Shown: positions 34,204 to 42,634, counted from the first letter of the stretch. The stretch is DNA of 64,000 bases from Streptomyces sp. NBC_00483 (GCF_036013745.1 NZ_CP107880.1:6014001-6078000), one strand, 5' to 3'. Notes: generated from the letters alone by a model not told the origin. Numbers and translations are program-made.

Positions 34204-34896
34204 ATGAGCCACACGCAATTCAGCCAAGCTTTCCTGTACGAGACCGAGCGGCACGCGGCGTGGGGTGGCGCTCAGCTCGAAGCTCTCATGGGGTTCCTGC
34301 CCGAAGGGGCGTCGTGGACGGCCGACCTGCCGACATGCCGCTACCGGCAGGGCCACGTGGACATACGGGTCGGCGTTCTCGGCACGTATGACGCCGCCCA
34401 GAGGTCGTGGATGTGGGGCTGGGCCAACCCCGAACTGCGCGGCACGCCCGTCGCGGCGCTCTCCGAACAGGTGGGGCGATTCGGCCAGAGCCGGGGGATA
34501 GCCGAGTTCACGACCCAGGTGCTCGACCTGTCCGGCTTCCCCGACCCCCGCCGGGCCGCCGAGACCCTCGCCTTCGCGGGGATGGGCGTGACGGGCGCTC
34601 CCGGCTACATAGGCGTGCCCGCGAACCCGGAGACCCAGGTCTACTTCCTGCCCGAGGACCCGCAGGTGCCGCGTGCCCCTCTCGACCCGGTCACGCTGCC
34701 GCGCACGCTCGTCCAGGCCGAGGGCCTGCTCGGGGTCGACGCCAGGCGCCTGGTCGCGGGCTTCTTCGACCACCACGGGGTGGCGTACCGGGACAACGGC
34801 GGGCAGATCGCCGCGGAGCTGCCCGGTTCCGTCCCGGCCGAGATCGGCTTCGACGAGGCGGGCCGCATCGCCGGCATCCGCCTCGCCTTGCACTGA
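34204..34896 (+). CDS. Conserved hypothetical protein (DUF6882-like)
   Basis: A 230-residue soluble protein. It contains TADLPTCRYRQGHVDIRVGVLGTYDAAQRSWMWGWANPELRG, which looks like the DUF6882 family, an assignment from memory and thus tentative. No catalytic motif, signal peptide or membrane helix is seen. The gene begins 64 bases after the methyltransferase and ends just before a 16-base tandem repeat. Confidence 0.7.
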   Translation: MSHTQFSQAFLYETERHAAWGGAQLEALMGFLPEGASWTADLPTCRYRQGHVDIRVGVLGTYDAAQRSWMWGWANPELRGTPVAALSEQVGRFGQSRGIAEFTTQVLDLSGFPDPRRAAETLAFAGMGVTGAPGYIGVPANPETQVYFLPEDPQVPRAPLDPVTLPRTLVQAEGLLGVDARRLVAGFFDHHGVAYRDNGGQIAAELPGSVPAEIGFDEAGRIAGIRLALH

Positions 34897-34902
34897 AGGC
34901 GG

Positions 34903-34950
34903 CGCGACCGCAGAAAACCGCGACCGCAGGAAACCGCGACCGCAGAAAAC
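34903..34950 (+). repeat. Three tandem copies of a 16-base repeat
   Basis: CGCGACCGCAGAAAAC (34903-34918), CGCGACCGCAGGAAAC (34919-34934) and again CGCGACCGCAGAAAAC (34935-34950). It fills the gap between convergent genes; its last base is the last base of the ArsR stop codon. Confidence 0.9.
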
Positions 34951-35300
34951 TACGCCTCGTCGCGCAGTCCGATGCGCAGGTGCTCCACATGGAAAAGCGC
35001 CTGGTCGAGAAGCTGCGCGACGTGGTCGTCATACAGCGCGTAGACGATCGAGCGCCCCTTGCGCTCACCGCTGACCAGGCCCAGATTGCGCAGCAGCCGC
35101 AGCTGGTGCGAGCACGCGGACTGTTCAAGGCCTGCCGCCTCCGCCAGGTCGCCGACCGCACACGGCCCCTCCTGAAGGCGGGCCAGGATGCGCAGGCGGG
35201 ACGGAGTCGCGAGGGCCTGGAGCGTCGCCGCGACATCGGCCGCGCCCACGACGTCGAGCCGCTCGCGCGTGCTGCTCTTGTGATCGATTCCATGGCCCAT
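34950..35300 (-). CDS. ArsR/SmtB family zinc-sensing repressor
   Basis: A 116-residue winged-helix repressor. The recognition helix region is LEQSACSHQLRLLRNLGLV (about 58-76). The C-terminal helix keeps the full alpha-5 metal set of CzrA/SmtB: D91, H93, H104 and H107 with the right spacing, so it should bind Zn or Co at the dimer interface. It is divergent from a P-type metal ATPase, and a 20-base palindrome sits between the two starts. Metal binding would release the DNA and switch on export. The ATG at 35300 is preferred to an upstream in-frame start at 35342 that would cover the operator. Confidence 0.92.
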   Translation of the reverse strand: MGHGIDHKSSTRERLDVVGAADVAATLQALATPSRLRILARLQEGPCAVGDLAEAAGLEQSACSHQLRLLRNLGLVSGERKGRSIVYALYDDHVAQLLDQALFHVEHLRIGLRDEA

Positions 35301-35340
35301 GGGCTCATCGTATCCAGGTGACGACCGCCTGCCATGGCAC

Positions 35341-35360
35341 ACATGAAGAGGTCTTCATGT
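35341..35360. promoter_or_regulatory. ArsR/SmtB-type operator
   Basis: ACATGAAGA and TCTTCATGT separated by GG, a perfect palindrome with the TGAA..TTCA core typical for SmtB/CzrA sites. It lies between the divergent repressor and ATPase genes, 20 bases upstream of the ATPase start. Confidence 0.8.
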
Positions 35361-35380
35361 ATTCCTGTATCGTGAGCCCC

Positions 35381-37369
35381 ATGCCTGCACCCGTGTCCGC
35401 CTCCGCACCGGCCGAGGTCGCCGCGACCGCCCCCGCCGCGCCACGCGCCACCCACGGCTCCCGCACCCCGCTGCTCGCCCTCCCCGAGGCGCGCTGGGCG
35501 GCGACCGCGACCGCCGCCTTCCTCCTCGCCCTCCCGCTTCAACTCCTGGGCGCCACGGCCTGGTTGTGGGGCCCGCTGTACGCCGTCGCGTACGTGGCCG
35601 GGGGCTGGGAGCCCGGACTCGAAGGCCTCAGGGCGCTGCGCGAGAAGACCCTCGACGTCGACCTGCTCATGGTTGTGGCCGCACTCGGCGCCGCCGCGAT
35701 CGGACAGGTCATGGACGGCGCCCTGCTCGTCGTGATCTTCGCGACCTCCGGCGCCCTGGAGGCCCTCGCCACCGCCCGCACCGAGGACAGCGTGCGCGGA
35801 CTGCTCGACCTGGCCCCCGCGACCGCCACCCGCCTCACCGTCGACGGGACGGAGGAGACCGTCCCCACCTCCGAACTCGCCATCGACGACGTCCTGTTGA
35901 TCCGTCCCGGCGAACGCGTCGGTGCGGACGCCCGCGTCGTCGACGGCGCGAGCGACGCCGACCAGGCCACCATCACCGGCGAACCCCTGCCCGTCCCCAA
36001 GACCGTCGGCGACGAGGTGTTCGCCGGCACCCTCAACGGCACCGGCGCGCTGCGCGTCCGCGTCGCCCGCGACCCCTCCGACACGGTCATCGCCCGCATC
36101 GTCGCCCTGGTCGAGGAGGCCACCCGCACCAAGGCGCCGACCCAGCTGTTCATCGAGCGCATCGAGCAGCGCTACGCGCTCGGCATGGTCGCCGCGACCC
36201 TCGCGGTCTTCCTGGTCCCGCTCGCCTTCGGCGACGCGCTCACCGACGCCCTCCTCCGGGCCATGACCTTCATGATCGTGGCCTCGCCGTGCGCCGTGGT
36301 GCTCGCGACGATGCCGCCCTTGCTTTCGGCGATCGCGAACGCGGGCCGCCACGGCGTGCTCATCAAGTCGGCGGTGGTGATGGAACGCATCGGCCGCACC
36401 GACACGGTCGCCTTCGACAAGACGGGAACACTGACGGAGGGTGCCCCCCAGGTGACGGAACTCCACCCCGAACCCCCGTACACGGAGGCCGAGTTGCTGA
36501 CCCTGGCGGCATCGGTGGAGCAACACAGCGAACACCCGCTGGCCCGCGCGATCGTAACGGCGGCAAGAGATCGATCCCTGCCCCTCCACCCCGTAGAGGC
36601 ATTCGAATCGACTCCCGGAAAGGGCGTTTCCGGCAAGGTCTTCAGGGGCGCGGGGAACTGCGCACCGATCCCCGCCTCCGTCGAACCCGCGAACACGCCC
36701 CTCCAAATCGCCGCGGGCTCCCCGACGCACATGGGGTTGCAGCCCACCACCACCCCGGGCACCGAGGTCGCCGTCCAGGTAAACGGAACCCTGGCCGGCC
36801 GCCTCACCCTGACCGACACACTCCGCCCCACCGCGCCGCAGGCGATCCGCACACTGGCCGCCCGCACGGGCACCGCCCCGATCCTCCTCACCGGCGACCA
36901 CGCCCACGCCGCGGCGGCCGTGGCCCACCAGGTCGGCATCGCCCCCGGCGACGTACGCGCAGGCCTCCTGCCCGACGACAAGGCGCACGCCGTACGTGAA
37001 CTGGCGGACGCCGGCCGCACCGTCCTCCTGGTAGGCGACGGAGTCAACGACGCACCCGCGCTCGCCGCCGCGCACACCGGCGTGGCCATGGGCCGCGGCG
37101 GCTCCGACCTGGCCCTCGAAACCGCGGACGCCGTCCTCGTACGGGACGAGCTGGGCGCCCTGGAGCGCACGGTGGCGCTGTCCAGGCGCGCGCGCCGCCT
37201 GGTCGTCCAGAACCTCGTCATCGCGGGTGTGTTCATCGCCGGGCTCGTGATCTGGGACCTGGCGGGGCATCTGCCGCTGCCGCTCGGCGTCGCGGGGCAC
37301 GAGGGCTCCACCGTCCTGGTCGGTCTCAACGGCCTGCGCCTGCTGCGCGAGCGCGCCTGGACGCGCTGA
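35381..37369 (+). CDS. P1B-type heavy-metal ATPase (Zn/Cd/Co exporter)
   Basis: A 662-residue membrane pump. It has no N-terminal CxxC metal domain, only an Ala/Pro-rich start. Motifs: SPC in the membrane channel (302-304, ASPCAVV), phosphorylated Asp346 in DKTGTLTE, TITGEP in the actuator, HSEHPLARA in the nucleotide domain and GDGVNDAPALAAA at the hinge. SPC with a Zn-type ArsR neighbour points to zinc, cadmium or cobalt. Between PGKGVSGKV and IAAGSP an about 20-residue insert (421-440) is partly coded by a repeat-like sequence. An upstream in-frame GTG (35372) and ATGs are possible but overlap the operator. Confidence 0.93.
   Translation: MPAPVSASAPAEVAATAPAAPRATHGSRTPLLALPEARWAATATAAFLLALPLQLLGATAWLWGPLYAVAYVAGGWEPGLEGLRALREKTLDVDLLMVVAALGAAAIGQVMDGALLVVIFATSGALEALATARTEDSVRGLLDLAPATATRLTVDGTEETVPTSELAIDDVLLIRPGERVGADARVVDGASDADQATITGEPLPVPKTVGDEVFAGTLNGTGALRVRVARDPSDTVIARIVALVEEATRTKAPTQLFIERIEQRYALGMVAATLAVFLVPLAFGDALTDALLRAMTFMIVASPCAVVLATMPPLLSAIANAGRHGVLIKSAVVMERIGRTDTVAFDKTGTLTEGAPQVTELHPEPPYTEAELLTLAASVEQHSEHPLARAIVTAARDRSLPLHPVEAFESTPGKGVSGKVFRGAGNCAPIPASVEPANTPLQIAAGSPTHMGLQPTTTPGTEVAVQVNGTLAGRLTLTDTLRPTAPQAIRTLAARTGTAPILLTGDHAHAAAAVAHQVGIAPGDVRAGLLPDDKAHAVRELADAGRTVLLVGDGVNDAPALAAAHTGVAMGRGGSDLALETADAVLVRDELGALERTVALSRRARRLVVQNLVIAGVFIAGLVIWDLAGHLPLPLGVAGHEGSTVLVGLNGLRLLRERAWTR
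36640..36663 (+). repeat. Repeat-like GC-rich sequence inside the P-type ATPase gene
   Basis: The 24 bases beginning CTTCAGGGGCGCGGGGAACT resemble a dispersed intergenic repeat common in Streptomyces (known to me from other genomes, not found elsewhere in this window). Here it is translated in frame as FRGAGNCA within the nucleotide-binding domain. Confidence 0.5.
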
Positions 37370-37690
37370 GCGAGTGATCCGGATCGTTATCGATACGCGA
37401 TCCAATGCGGCCTAAGAATCACGTAAGTTCAGACCAACGGCAATTCGCGCGAGCAAAGCTGCGCGTCGGTACCGCGCAGTGGAGGGGGCTGCGCGGTGCT
37501 CCGGCCGCAATCACGCCATTCACCCGTGGCGGAGCCCGAAGGGCCGCCCCCGCGTCAACCACGCGTGTGACACGGGAGAGGGACGCCACGCCGGGGGCGG
37601 AGGATCCCCCGAATCGGGGCCGCGAACCCCGTCCAACCTGCTGCGGGGCGGCTTGAAAGCCCCCTCCTGGAGTCGCCGTACGACTTCGGA
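37370..37690. other. Long gap upstream of the 6C RNA
   Basis: No convincing gene. It holds a GC-rich hairpin (ACCGCGCAG 37471-37479 with CTGCGCGGT 37489-37497) and other inverted repeats, but no clear T-tailed terminator for the ATPase. The promoter of the small RNA must be in the last 100 bases. Confidence 0.5.
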
Positions 37691-37699
37691 GCGTAGTTG

Positions 37700-37797
37700 T
37701 GGCACGCCGATGCGAGCGTCCGCACTTACGAAGGGTTATGGTGGAAACCCCCCCTCGGGCCGGTCCGTATCCCCCCCCACGGACCGGCCCGTTTTTT
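37700..37797 (+). ncRNA. 6C RNA (actinobacterial small RNA)
   Basis: The 3' half matches the 6C motif: two hairpins each showing a run of six or more C in its loop region (37748-37754 and 37771-37778). The second is a 13-base perfect stem (37756-37768 with 37779-37791) followed by TTTTTT, an intrinsic terminator. The upstream part CGCACTTACGAAGGGTTATG also looks familiar from Streptomyces copies. 6C RNAs act in trans through the C-rich loops. The 5' end is estimated. Confidence 0.8.
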
Positions 37798-37841
37798 GTC
37801 CCGGACTTCCCCGGGTCAACCCCCACTCCCGTTACGGGAGT

Positions 37842-38879
37842 TCAGCGCCGGCCGTTCCAGATGTTCGTGCCCGCCGTGGTGACGGCGAACGAGTCGATTT
37901 CGGTCAGCTCCTCGTCGGTCAGCTTCGGACCTTCGAGCGCGGCCAGGTTCTCCTCCAGCTGCTTGACGCTGGAGGCGCCGATCAGAGCCGACGTCATCCG
38001 CTCGTCCCGCAGCACCCAGCTCAGCGCCATCTGCGCGAGGGACTGGCCGCGACGCTGCGCGATGTCGTTCAGCCCGTTCAGCCGGCGGACGACGTCCTCG
38101 CTCAGCAGGTCCGGGTCGAGCGACTTGCCCTGCGTCGCCCGCGAACCCTCCGGGATCTCCTTCAGGTACTTGCCGGTCAGCAGCCCCTGCGCGAGCGGCG
38201 CGAAGGAGATGCAGCCCATCCCGGCCGCCTCCAGCGTGTCCAGCAGATTGTCGTCCTCGGTCCACCGGTTGAGCATCGAGTACGAGGGCTGGTGGATGAT
38301 CGCCGGGACGCCCATCTCCCGCAGCAGGCGCGCCGCTTCGGCCGTCTGCTCGCTGGTGTACGAGGACACACCCACGTACAGCGCCTTGCCCTGCTGGACG
38401 GCGGAGGCGAGCGCGCCCATCGTCTCCTCGAGCGGCGTGTCCGGGTCGAAGCGGTGCGAGTAGAAGATGTCCACGTAGTCGACGCCCATCCGCTTCAGGG
38501 ACGCGTCGAGCGACGACATCAGGTACTTGCGGCTGCCCCACTCCCCGTACGGGCCCGGGTGCATGCGGTAGCCCGCCTTGGTCGAGAGGACAAGCTCGTC
38601 CCGGTACGGGGCGAAGTCCTGCGCGAAGATCTTGCCGAAGTTCAGCTCGGCGCTGCCGGGCGGCGGCCCGTAGTTGTTCGCGAGGTCGAAGTGTGTGACG
38701 CCCAGGTCGAAGGCACGGCGCAGGATCGAACGCTGGCTTGCAAGTGTGCGGTCGTCACCGAAGTTGTGCCACAGTCCGAGGGAGACGGCGGGGAGCTTCA
38801 GGCCGCTGCGGCCCGTGCGCCGGTACTCCATGGAACCGTACCGGCCTGCCGAGGCGACGTAAGGAGAGGTGTCGTTCAT
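37842..38879 (-). CDS. Aldo/keto reductase (YghZ/MgrA-like)
   Basis: A 345-residue NADPH-dependent AKR of the KCNAB/YghZ branch. The catalytic tetrad is visible: Asp and Tyr in HFDLANNYGPPPGSAE, Lys in STKAGY and His in YSHRFDPDTPLEETM. The NADPH site near the end reads ALIGASSVKQLEENL. Relatives reduce L-glyceraldehyde 3-phosphate and methylglyoxal. It is transcribed alone, toward the 6C RNA terminator. Confidence 0.95.
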   Translation of the reverse strand: MNDTSPYVASAGRYGSMEYRRTGRSGLKLPAVSLGLWHNFGDDRTLASQRSILRRAFDLGVTHFDLANNYGPPPGSAELNFGKIFAQDFAPYRDELVLSTKAGYRMHPGPYGEWGSRKYLMSSLDASLKRMGVDYVDIFYSHRFDPDTPLEETMGALASAVQQGKALYVGVSSYTSEQTAEAARLLREMGVPAIIHQPSYSMLNRWTEDDNLLDTLEAAGMGCISFAPLAQGLLTGKYLKEIPEGSRATQGKSLDPDLLSEDVVRRLNGLNDIAQRRGQSLAQMALSWVLRDERMTSALIGASSVKQLEENLAALEGPKLTDEELTEIDSFAVTTAGTNIWNGRR

Positions 38880-38987
38880 GGCTACGAAGCTACGTCAGGT
38901 CCCTGACACCCCACAGCCGACACCTAGCTACGCCCGAGTAGGCTTCCGCCTTCGGGGACTCCCATCAGCACGGAGGGCAAAGAGACC

Positions 38988-39761
38988 GTGAACCTGCGCG
39001 AGAGGCTGCGCGGCCTACTGGTCAGGCTGTACGCACGCCGGGTGGAAGGCCACCTTGACCACGATCAGGCGCCCAAGCACATCGGCGTCATCATGGACGG
39101 CAACCGTCGCTGGGCCAAGGCCGCCGGATCCACCACCGCCCAGGGCCACCAGGCGGGCGCGGCGAAGATCGAGGAGTTCCTCGGCTGGTGCAGCGAGACG
39201 GACGTCGAGGTCGTCACGCTCTGGCTGCTCTCGACGGACAACTTCGACCGTCCCCAGGAAGAGCTGGTCCCGCTCCTCGGCATCATCGAGGGCGTCGTGC
39301 GCACGCTCGCGGAGGACGGCCGCTGGCGCGTGCAGCACGTGGGCAACACCGACATCCTCCCGTCGGGCATGCAGGCCGTGCTCAAGGAGGCCGAGGAGTC
39401 CACGGCGGAGCGCGACGGAATAGTGGTCAACGTCGCGATCGGCTACGGCGGCCGCCAGGAGATCGCCGACGCCGTCCGCTCGATGCTGCTCGACGCCTCG
39501 GACAAGGGGCAGTCGCTCGAGGACGTCGCCGACACCGTCACCGTCGACGCCATCGGCAAGCACCTGTACACCAAGGAGCAGCCCGACCCGGATCTGGTCA
39601 TCCGCACCAGCGGCGAGCAGCGGCTGTCCGGTTTCATGCTCTGGCAGACGGCCCACTCCGAGTACTACTTCTGTGAAGTCTTCTGGCCGGCCTTCCGCAA
39701 GGTCGACTTCCTGCGCGCGATGCGCGACTACGCCCTGCGCCACCGGCGTTTCGGGGGCTGA
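38988..39761 (+). CDS. cis-Isoprenyl diphosphate synthase (UppS family)
   Basis: A 257-residue cis-prenyltransferase that condenses isopentenyl diphosphate units with an allylic primer. Landmarks: HIGVIMDGNRRWAK with catalytic D37, TLWLLSTDNFDRP and RTSGEQRLSGFMLWQTAHSEYYF with the C-terminal Arg/Ser/Glu motif. It may make the undecaprenyl carrier or a shorter polyprenyl phosphate; actinomycetes usually have two paralogues, so the chain length is open. GTG start at 38988 with GGAGG about 10 bases upstream. Confidence 0.94.
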   Translation: MNLRERLRGLLVRLYARRVEGHLDHDQAPKHIGVIMDGNRRWAKAAGSTTAQGHQAGAAKIEEFLGWCSETDVEVVTLWLLSTDNFDRPQEELVPLLGIIEGVVRTLAEDGRWRVQHVGNTDILPSGMQAVLKEAEESTAERDGIVVNVAIGYGGRQEIADAVRSMLLDASDKGQSLEDVADTVTVDAIGKHLYTKEQPDPDLVIRTSGEQRLSGFMLWQTAHSEYYFCEVFWPAFRKVDFLRAMRDYALRHRRFGG

Positions 39762-39762
39762 C

Positions 39763-39779
39763 TCCCGGTCACCGGGAGA
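39763..39779 (+). terminator. Short hairpin after UppS-like gene
   Basis: CTCCCGG, loop TCA, CCGGGAG directly after the stop. Only 7 base pairs and no T-run, so a weak terminator or a 3'-end protector. Confidence 0.45.
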
Positions 39780-39799
39780 CGTACGTCATCAGGAGTTAA

Positions 39800-39914
39800 C
39801 GAACGCGCCGTCATGTGCTTTTGCATGGCGGCGCTTGTTCGAGGGAATAAGCCTTCCAAGTCGGTGTCCGAGCCAAGGACACCGCATCTCAGCGGACGGC
39901 ACGGGGCCGTCCGC
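39800..39914 (+). promoter_or_regulatory. Array of three hairpins in the phoH-like leader
   Basis: In a 302-base gap three stems follow one another: 39800-39841 (long stem, CGAAC and GCGCCGTCATG paired with CATGGCGGCGC and GTTCG), 39863-39883 (GGTGTCC/GGACACC) and 39892-39914 (GCGGACGGC/GCCGTCCGC). The layout suggests a structured untranslated leader or tandem terminators before the PIN-PhoH gene. No known riboswitch core is recognised. Confidence 0.45.
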
Positions 39915-40063
39915 CCGGGAGGCCCTTTGCACCAGGACGACCGTACGCAGCTGAGTACGGATGACGACTTGGAGGGCCGGTTCTCGGCCCGCGCACGCGG
40001 CCCACGAACCGGTCCCGAAAACTCCGTCGCTCCCCGACCTCATCCGAGGGGGTACGTCCTTCC

Positions 40064-41389
40064 GTGGTGACCAGTAACAAGCGCCTTCGCAAGCCCGACC
40101 GGCGCACTTATGTTCTCGACACCAGCGTCCTGCTGGCCGATCCGAACTCCATGACCCGTTTCGACGAACACGAAGTGGTCCTTCCTGTCGTCGTGGTCAC
40201 GGAGTTGGAGGCCAAACGGCATCATCCGGAGCTGGGTTACTTCGCCAGGCAGGCACTGCGCCTGCTCGACGACTACCGGATCCGCCACGGACGCCTGGAT
40301 GCGCCGATCCCTACCGGCGAACTGGGCGGCACCCTGCGCGTCGAGCTCAACCACTCCGATCCCAGCGTGCTGCCCTCGGGCTATCGACTGGGTGACAACG
40401 ACAGCCGCATCCTCGCGGTCGCCCGCAATCTGCAGGCCGAGGGATACGACGTCACCGTCGTGTCGAAGGACCTGCCGCTGCGGATCAAGGCGTCCTCCGT
40501 GGGGCTCCTCGCCGAGGAGTACCGCGCCGAACTCGCCATCACGGACTCCGGCTGGACCGGCATGTCCGAACTGACGCTGCCCGCCGAGCAGGTCGACCTC
40601 CTCTTCGAAGAGGACACCCTCTACGTTCCCGAGGCGGCCGACCTTCCCGTACATACGGGTCTGACGATCCAGTCCGAGCGTGGAAAGGCGCTCGGCCGCG
40701 TCACACCCGAGGGCAACGTCCGCCTGGTGCGCGGCGATCGGGAGGCCTTCGGCCTCAAGGGGCGCAGCGCCGAGCAGCGGATCGCCCTCGATCTGCTGCT
40801 CGATCCGGACGTCGGGATCATCTCGATGGGCGGCCGGGCCGGCACCGGCAAGTCCGCGCTCGCGCTGTGCGCGGGCCTGGAGGCCGTCCTGGAGCGGCGC
40901 CAGCACCAGAAGGTGATGGTCTTCCGGCCGCTGTACGCGGTCGGCGGTCAGGAGCTCGGCTATCTGCCGGGCAGCGAGGCCGAGAAGATGGGGCCATGGG
41001 CACAGGCGGTCTTCGACACGCTGTCCGCCGTCACGTCGCGCGAGGTGATCGAAGAGGTCACCGCCCGGGGGATGCTGGAGGTCCTGCCGCTCACCCACAT
41101 CAGGGGCCGCTCGCTGCACGACGCGTTCGTGATCGTGGACGAGGCGCAGTCCCTGGAGCGGAACGTCCTTCTGACGGTCCTTTCACGCATTGGGGCGAAC
41201 TCGCGTGTCGTCCTCACCCATGACGTCGCGCAGCGCGACAACCTCCGTGTCGGCCGGTACGACGGGGTGGTCGCGGTCGTCGAGAAGCTGAAGGGACATC
41301 CGCTCTTCGCGCACGTCACGCTCACCCGATCGGAAAGGTCGCAGATCGCGGCCCTGGTGACCGAAATGCTGGAGGACGGTCAGATCTAG
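40064..41389 (+). CDS. PhoH2-type protein: PIN domain fused to PhoH ATPase
   Basis: A 441-residue protein. The N-terminal PIN RNase domain (about 10-145) starts [17 protein letters not shown] and carries further acidic residues ([23 protein letters not shown]). The C-terminal PhoH helicase-like ATPase (about 230-441) has Walker [14 protein letters not shown] and Walker [12 protein letters not shown]. PhoH2 proteins unwind and cut RNA. Two adjacent GTG codons (40064, 40067) are possible starts behind GAGGGGG. It stands alone between two long structured gaps. Confidence 0.93.
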   Translation: MVTSNKRLRKPDRRTYVLDTSVLLADPNSMTRFDEHEVVLPVVVVTELEAKRHHPELGYFARQALRLLDDYRIRHGRLDAPIPTGELGGTLRVELNHSDPSVLPSGYRLGDNDSRILAVARNLQAEGYDVTVVSKDLPLRIKASSVGLLAEEYRAELAITDSGWTGMSELTLPAEQVDLLFEEDTLYVPEAADLPVHTGLTIQSERGKALGRVTPEGNVRLVRGDREAFGLKGRSAEQRIALDLLLDPDVGIISMGGRAGTGKSALALCAGLEAVLERRQHQKVMVFRPLYAVGGQELGYLPGSEAEKMGPWAQAVFDTLSAVTSREVIEEVTARGMLEVLPLTHIRGRSLHDAFVIVDEAQSLERNVLLTVLSRIGANSRVVLTHDVAQRDNLRVGRYDGVVAVVEKLKGHPLFAHVTLTRSERSQIAALVTEMLEDGQI

Positions 41390-41416
41390 CCCGTACAGGG
41401 CCTGTTCATCCCTTTT

Positions 41417-41458
41417 GGCGCCGTTCGGCAAGGCCCGAGAGCCTAGCCGGGCGGCGCC
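41417..41458 (+). terminator. Hairpin after the phoH-like gene
   Basis: GGCGCCGTTCGGC (41417-41429) pairs with GCCGGGCGGCGCC (41446-41458) over 13 positions including two G-U pairs, with a 4-base inner stem in the loop. It starts 28 bases after the stop. No T-run follows. Confidence 0.55.
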
Positions 41459-41806
41459 GCGGCGTGTGCTCGTTTCCGAAAACCCCGAGGGGCAAACGGG
41501 GTGTGAGCTTTCACACGCGGTGGGGAATTGCCTTGCCATGCTCCGATGCGGCAGAGTCTCGGTCCTGTCAGGCCCCGCATACGACACTTGCGTGCCCCCA
41601 GCGGTACGAAACCACAGCAGCACCCGCTGCACCTGAACTACATAGAGGCCGTCGTATGCCGCCCGAGCACCATGCGGCGCTCCCGTCACGGGAGTTGTCC
41701 ACCGGGCCCGTGTCTCCCGTGACCCCGCAGTTGGGAGACCAGTGCCAGGGGCACGATTGCGTCCGCGACGGTCACGGTCAAGCGGGCGATGCTGGAAGGA
41801 AACCGT
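41459..41806 (+). promoter_or_regulatory. Long leader region of the SLT-domain gene with alternative hairpins
   Basis: About 350 bases before the next start have no gene. CTCCCG-TCA-CGGGAG (41680-41694) and GTCACGGGAG with CTCCCGTGAC (41685-41694 with 41714-41723) use the same bases and exclude each other, as in a switch. The c-di-AMP (ydaO) riboswitch core typical for Streptomyces wall hydrolase genes was looked for and not seen. Confidence 0.4.
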
Positions 41807-42529
41807 GTGAGCCGGATTTCGGTCCGGGGATTCGCAGTGGTCTCGGCCACCGCGGTCACCACAGTCGGCGCCGTCGTGGGTGTTGCCTCGGGCAGCACCG
41901 GTCAGCCCACCCAAGGGGCTGAAGCGGCGGCGAGCGACTCGACCCTCCTCGCTGACATCCCTGCCGGTCAGCAGGCGCAGGTGCAGACCTCGTCGCTGAA
42001 GCAGCAGGCGCAGACCCAGGCCATCGCGGCCGACACGGCTGCGCAGAAGACCGCCGAGGAGTCCGCCCGGAAGCAGGCAGCCGAGGACGCGGTCGCCAAG
42101 CAGCAGGCCGCACAGGACGCCAAGGAAGCCAAGGAGAAGGCCGAGAAGGAGGCCAAGGAGCGGGAGGCAGCCAAGAAGGCGGCCGCCAGCCGCTCGGCCA
42201 CCCGCGACGCCTCCGACTTCAACACCCAGGCTTCGTACAGCACCGCCCAGGTCCAGTCGATGGCACGTCAGATGGTGCCGTCCGGTCAGTTCCAGTGCTT
42301 CAGCAACATCGTGGACCACGAGTCCAGCTGGAACTACAAGGCCACCAACGCCTCGTCCGGTGCCTACGGTCTCTTCCAGGCGCTGCCCGGCACCAAGATG
42401 TCGTCGGCCGGCGCGGACTGGCAGACGAACCCGGCCACGCAGATAAAGTGGGGTCTCGGTTACATGAACGACCGCTATGGCAGCCCCTGCGAGGCCTGGT
42501 CGTTCTGGCAGGCCAACAACTGGTACTGA
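41807..42529 (+). CDS. Secreted lytic transglycosylase-like (SLT domain) protein
   Basis: A 240-residue exported protein. N-terminal hydrophobic segment (FAVVSATAVTTVGAVVGVASG) is followed by a long Ala/Lys/Glu/Gln coiled coil (about 50-140) and a C-terminal lysozyme-like domain: QCFSNIVDHESSWNYKATNASSGAYGLFQALPGTKM with the catalytic Glu in HESSW, ending LGYMNDRYGSPCEAWSFWQANNWY. It should cut peptidoglycan or bind it. The GTG start at 41807 has GGAAGG about 7 bases before it, better than the ATG at 41789. It ends at a strong terminator. Confidence 0.9.
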   Translation: MSRISVRGFAVVSATAVTTVGAVVGVASGSTGQPTQGAEAAASDSTLLADIPAGQQAQVQTSSLKQQAQTQAIAADTAAQKTAEESARKQAAEDAVAKQQAAQDAKEAKEKAEKEAKEREAAKKAAASRSATRDASDFNTQASYSTAQVQSMARQMVPSGQFQCFSNIVDHESSWNYKATNASSGAYGLFQALPGTKMSSAGADWQTNPATQIKWGLGYMNDRYGSPCEAWSFWQANNWY

Positions 42530-42552
42530 GCAACCAGTAGTTCGCAACCTCG

Positions 42553-42588
42553 CGAAGCCCCTCACCGTCCTCACGGTGAGGGGCTTCG
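42553..42588 (+). terminator. Terminator after SLT-domain gene
   Basis: A perfect 16-base stem (42553-42568 with 42573-42588), loop CCTC, starting 24 bases after the stop. Confidence 0.8.
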
Positions 42589-42634
42589 GCGTTGTCACGC
42601 GGTACGGTCGGGGCCACAGGCTCAACGAGGACGG

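Noticed and set aside
34691..37405. Minus-strand open frame of 904 codons
   Set aside because: It is opposite the P-type ATPase and out of frame with the ArsR gene; it has no ribosome site or domain.
41390..41806. c-di-AMP (ydaO) riboswitch before the SLT gene
   Set aside because: Expected from other Streptomyces wall hydrolases, but the conserved core strings are not seen. A covariance search could reverse this.
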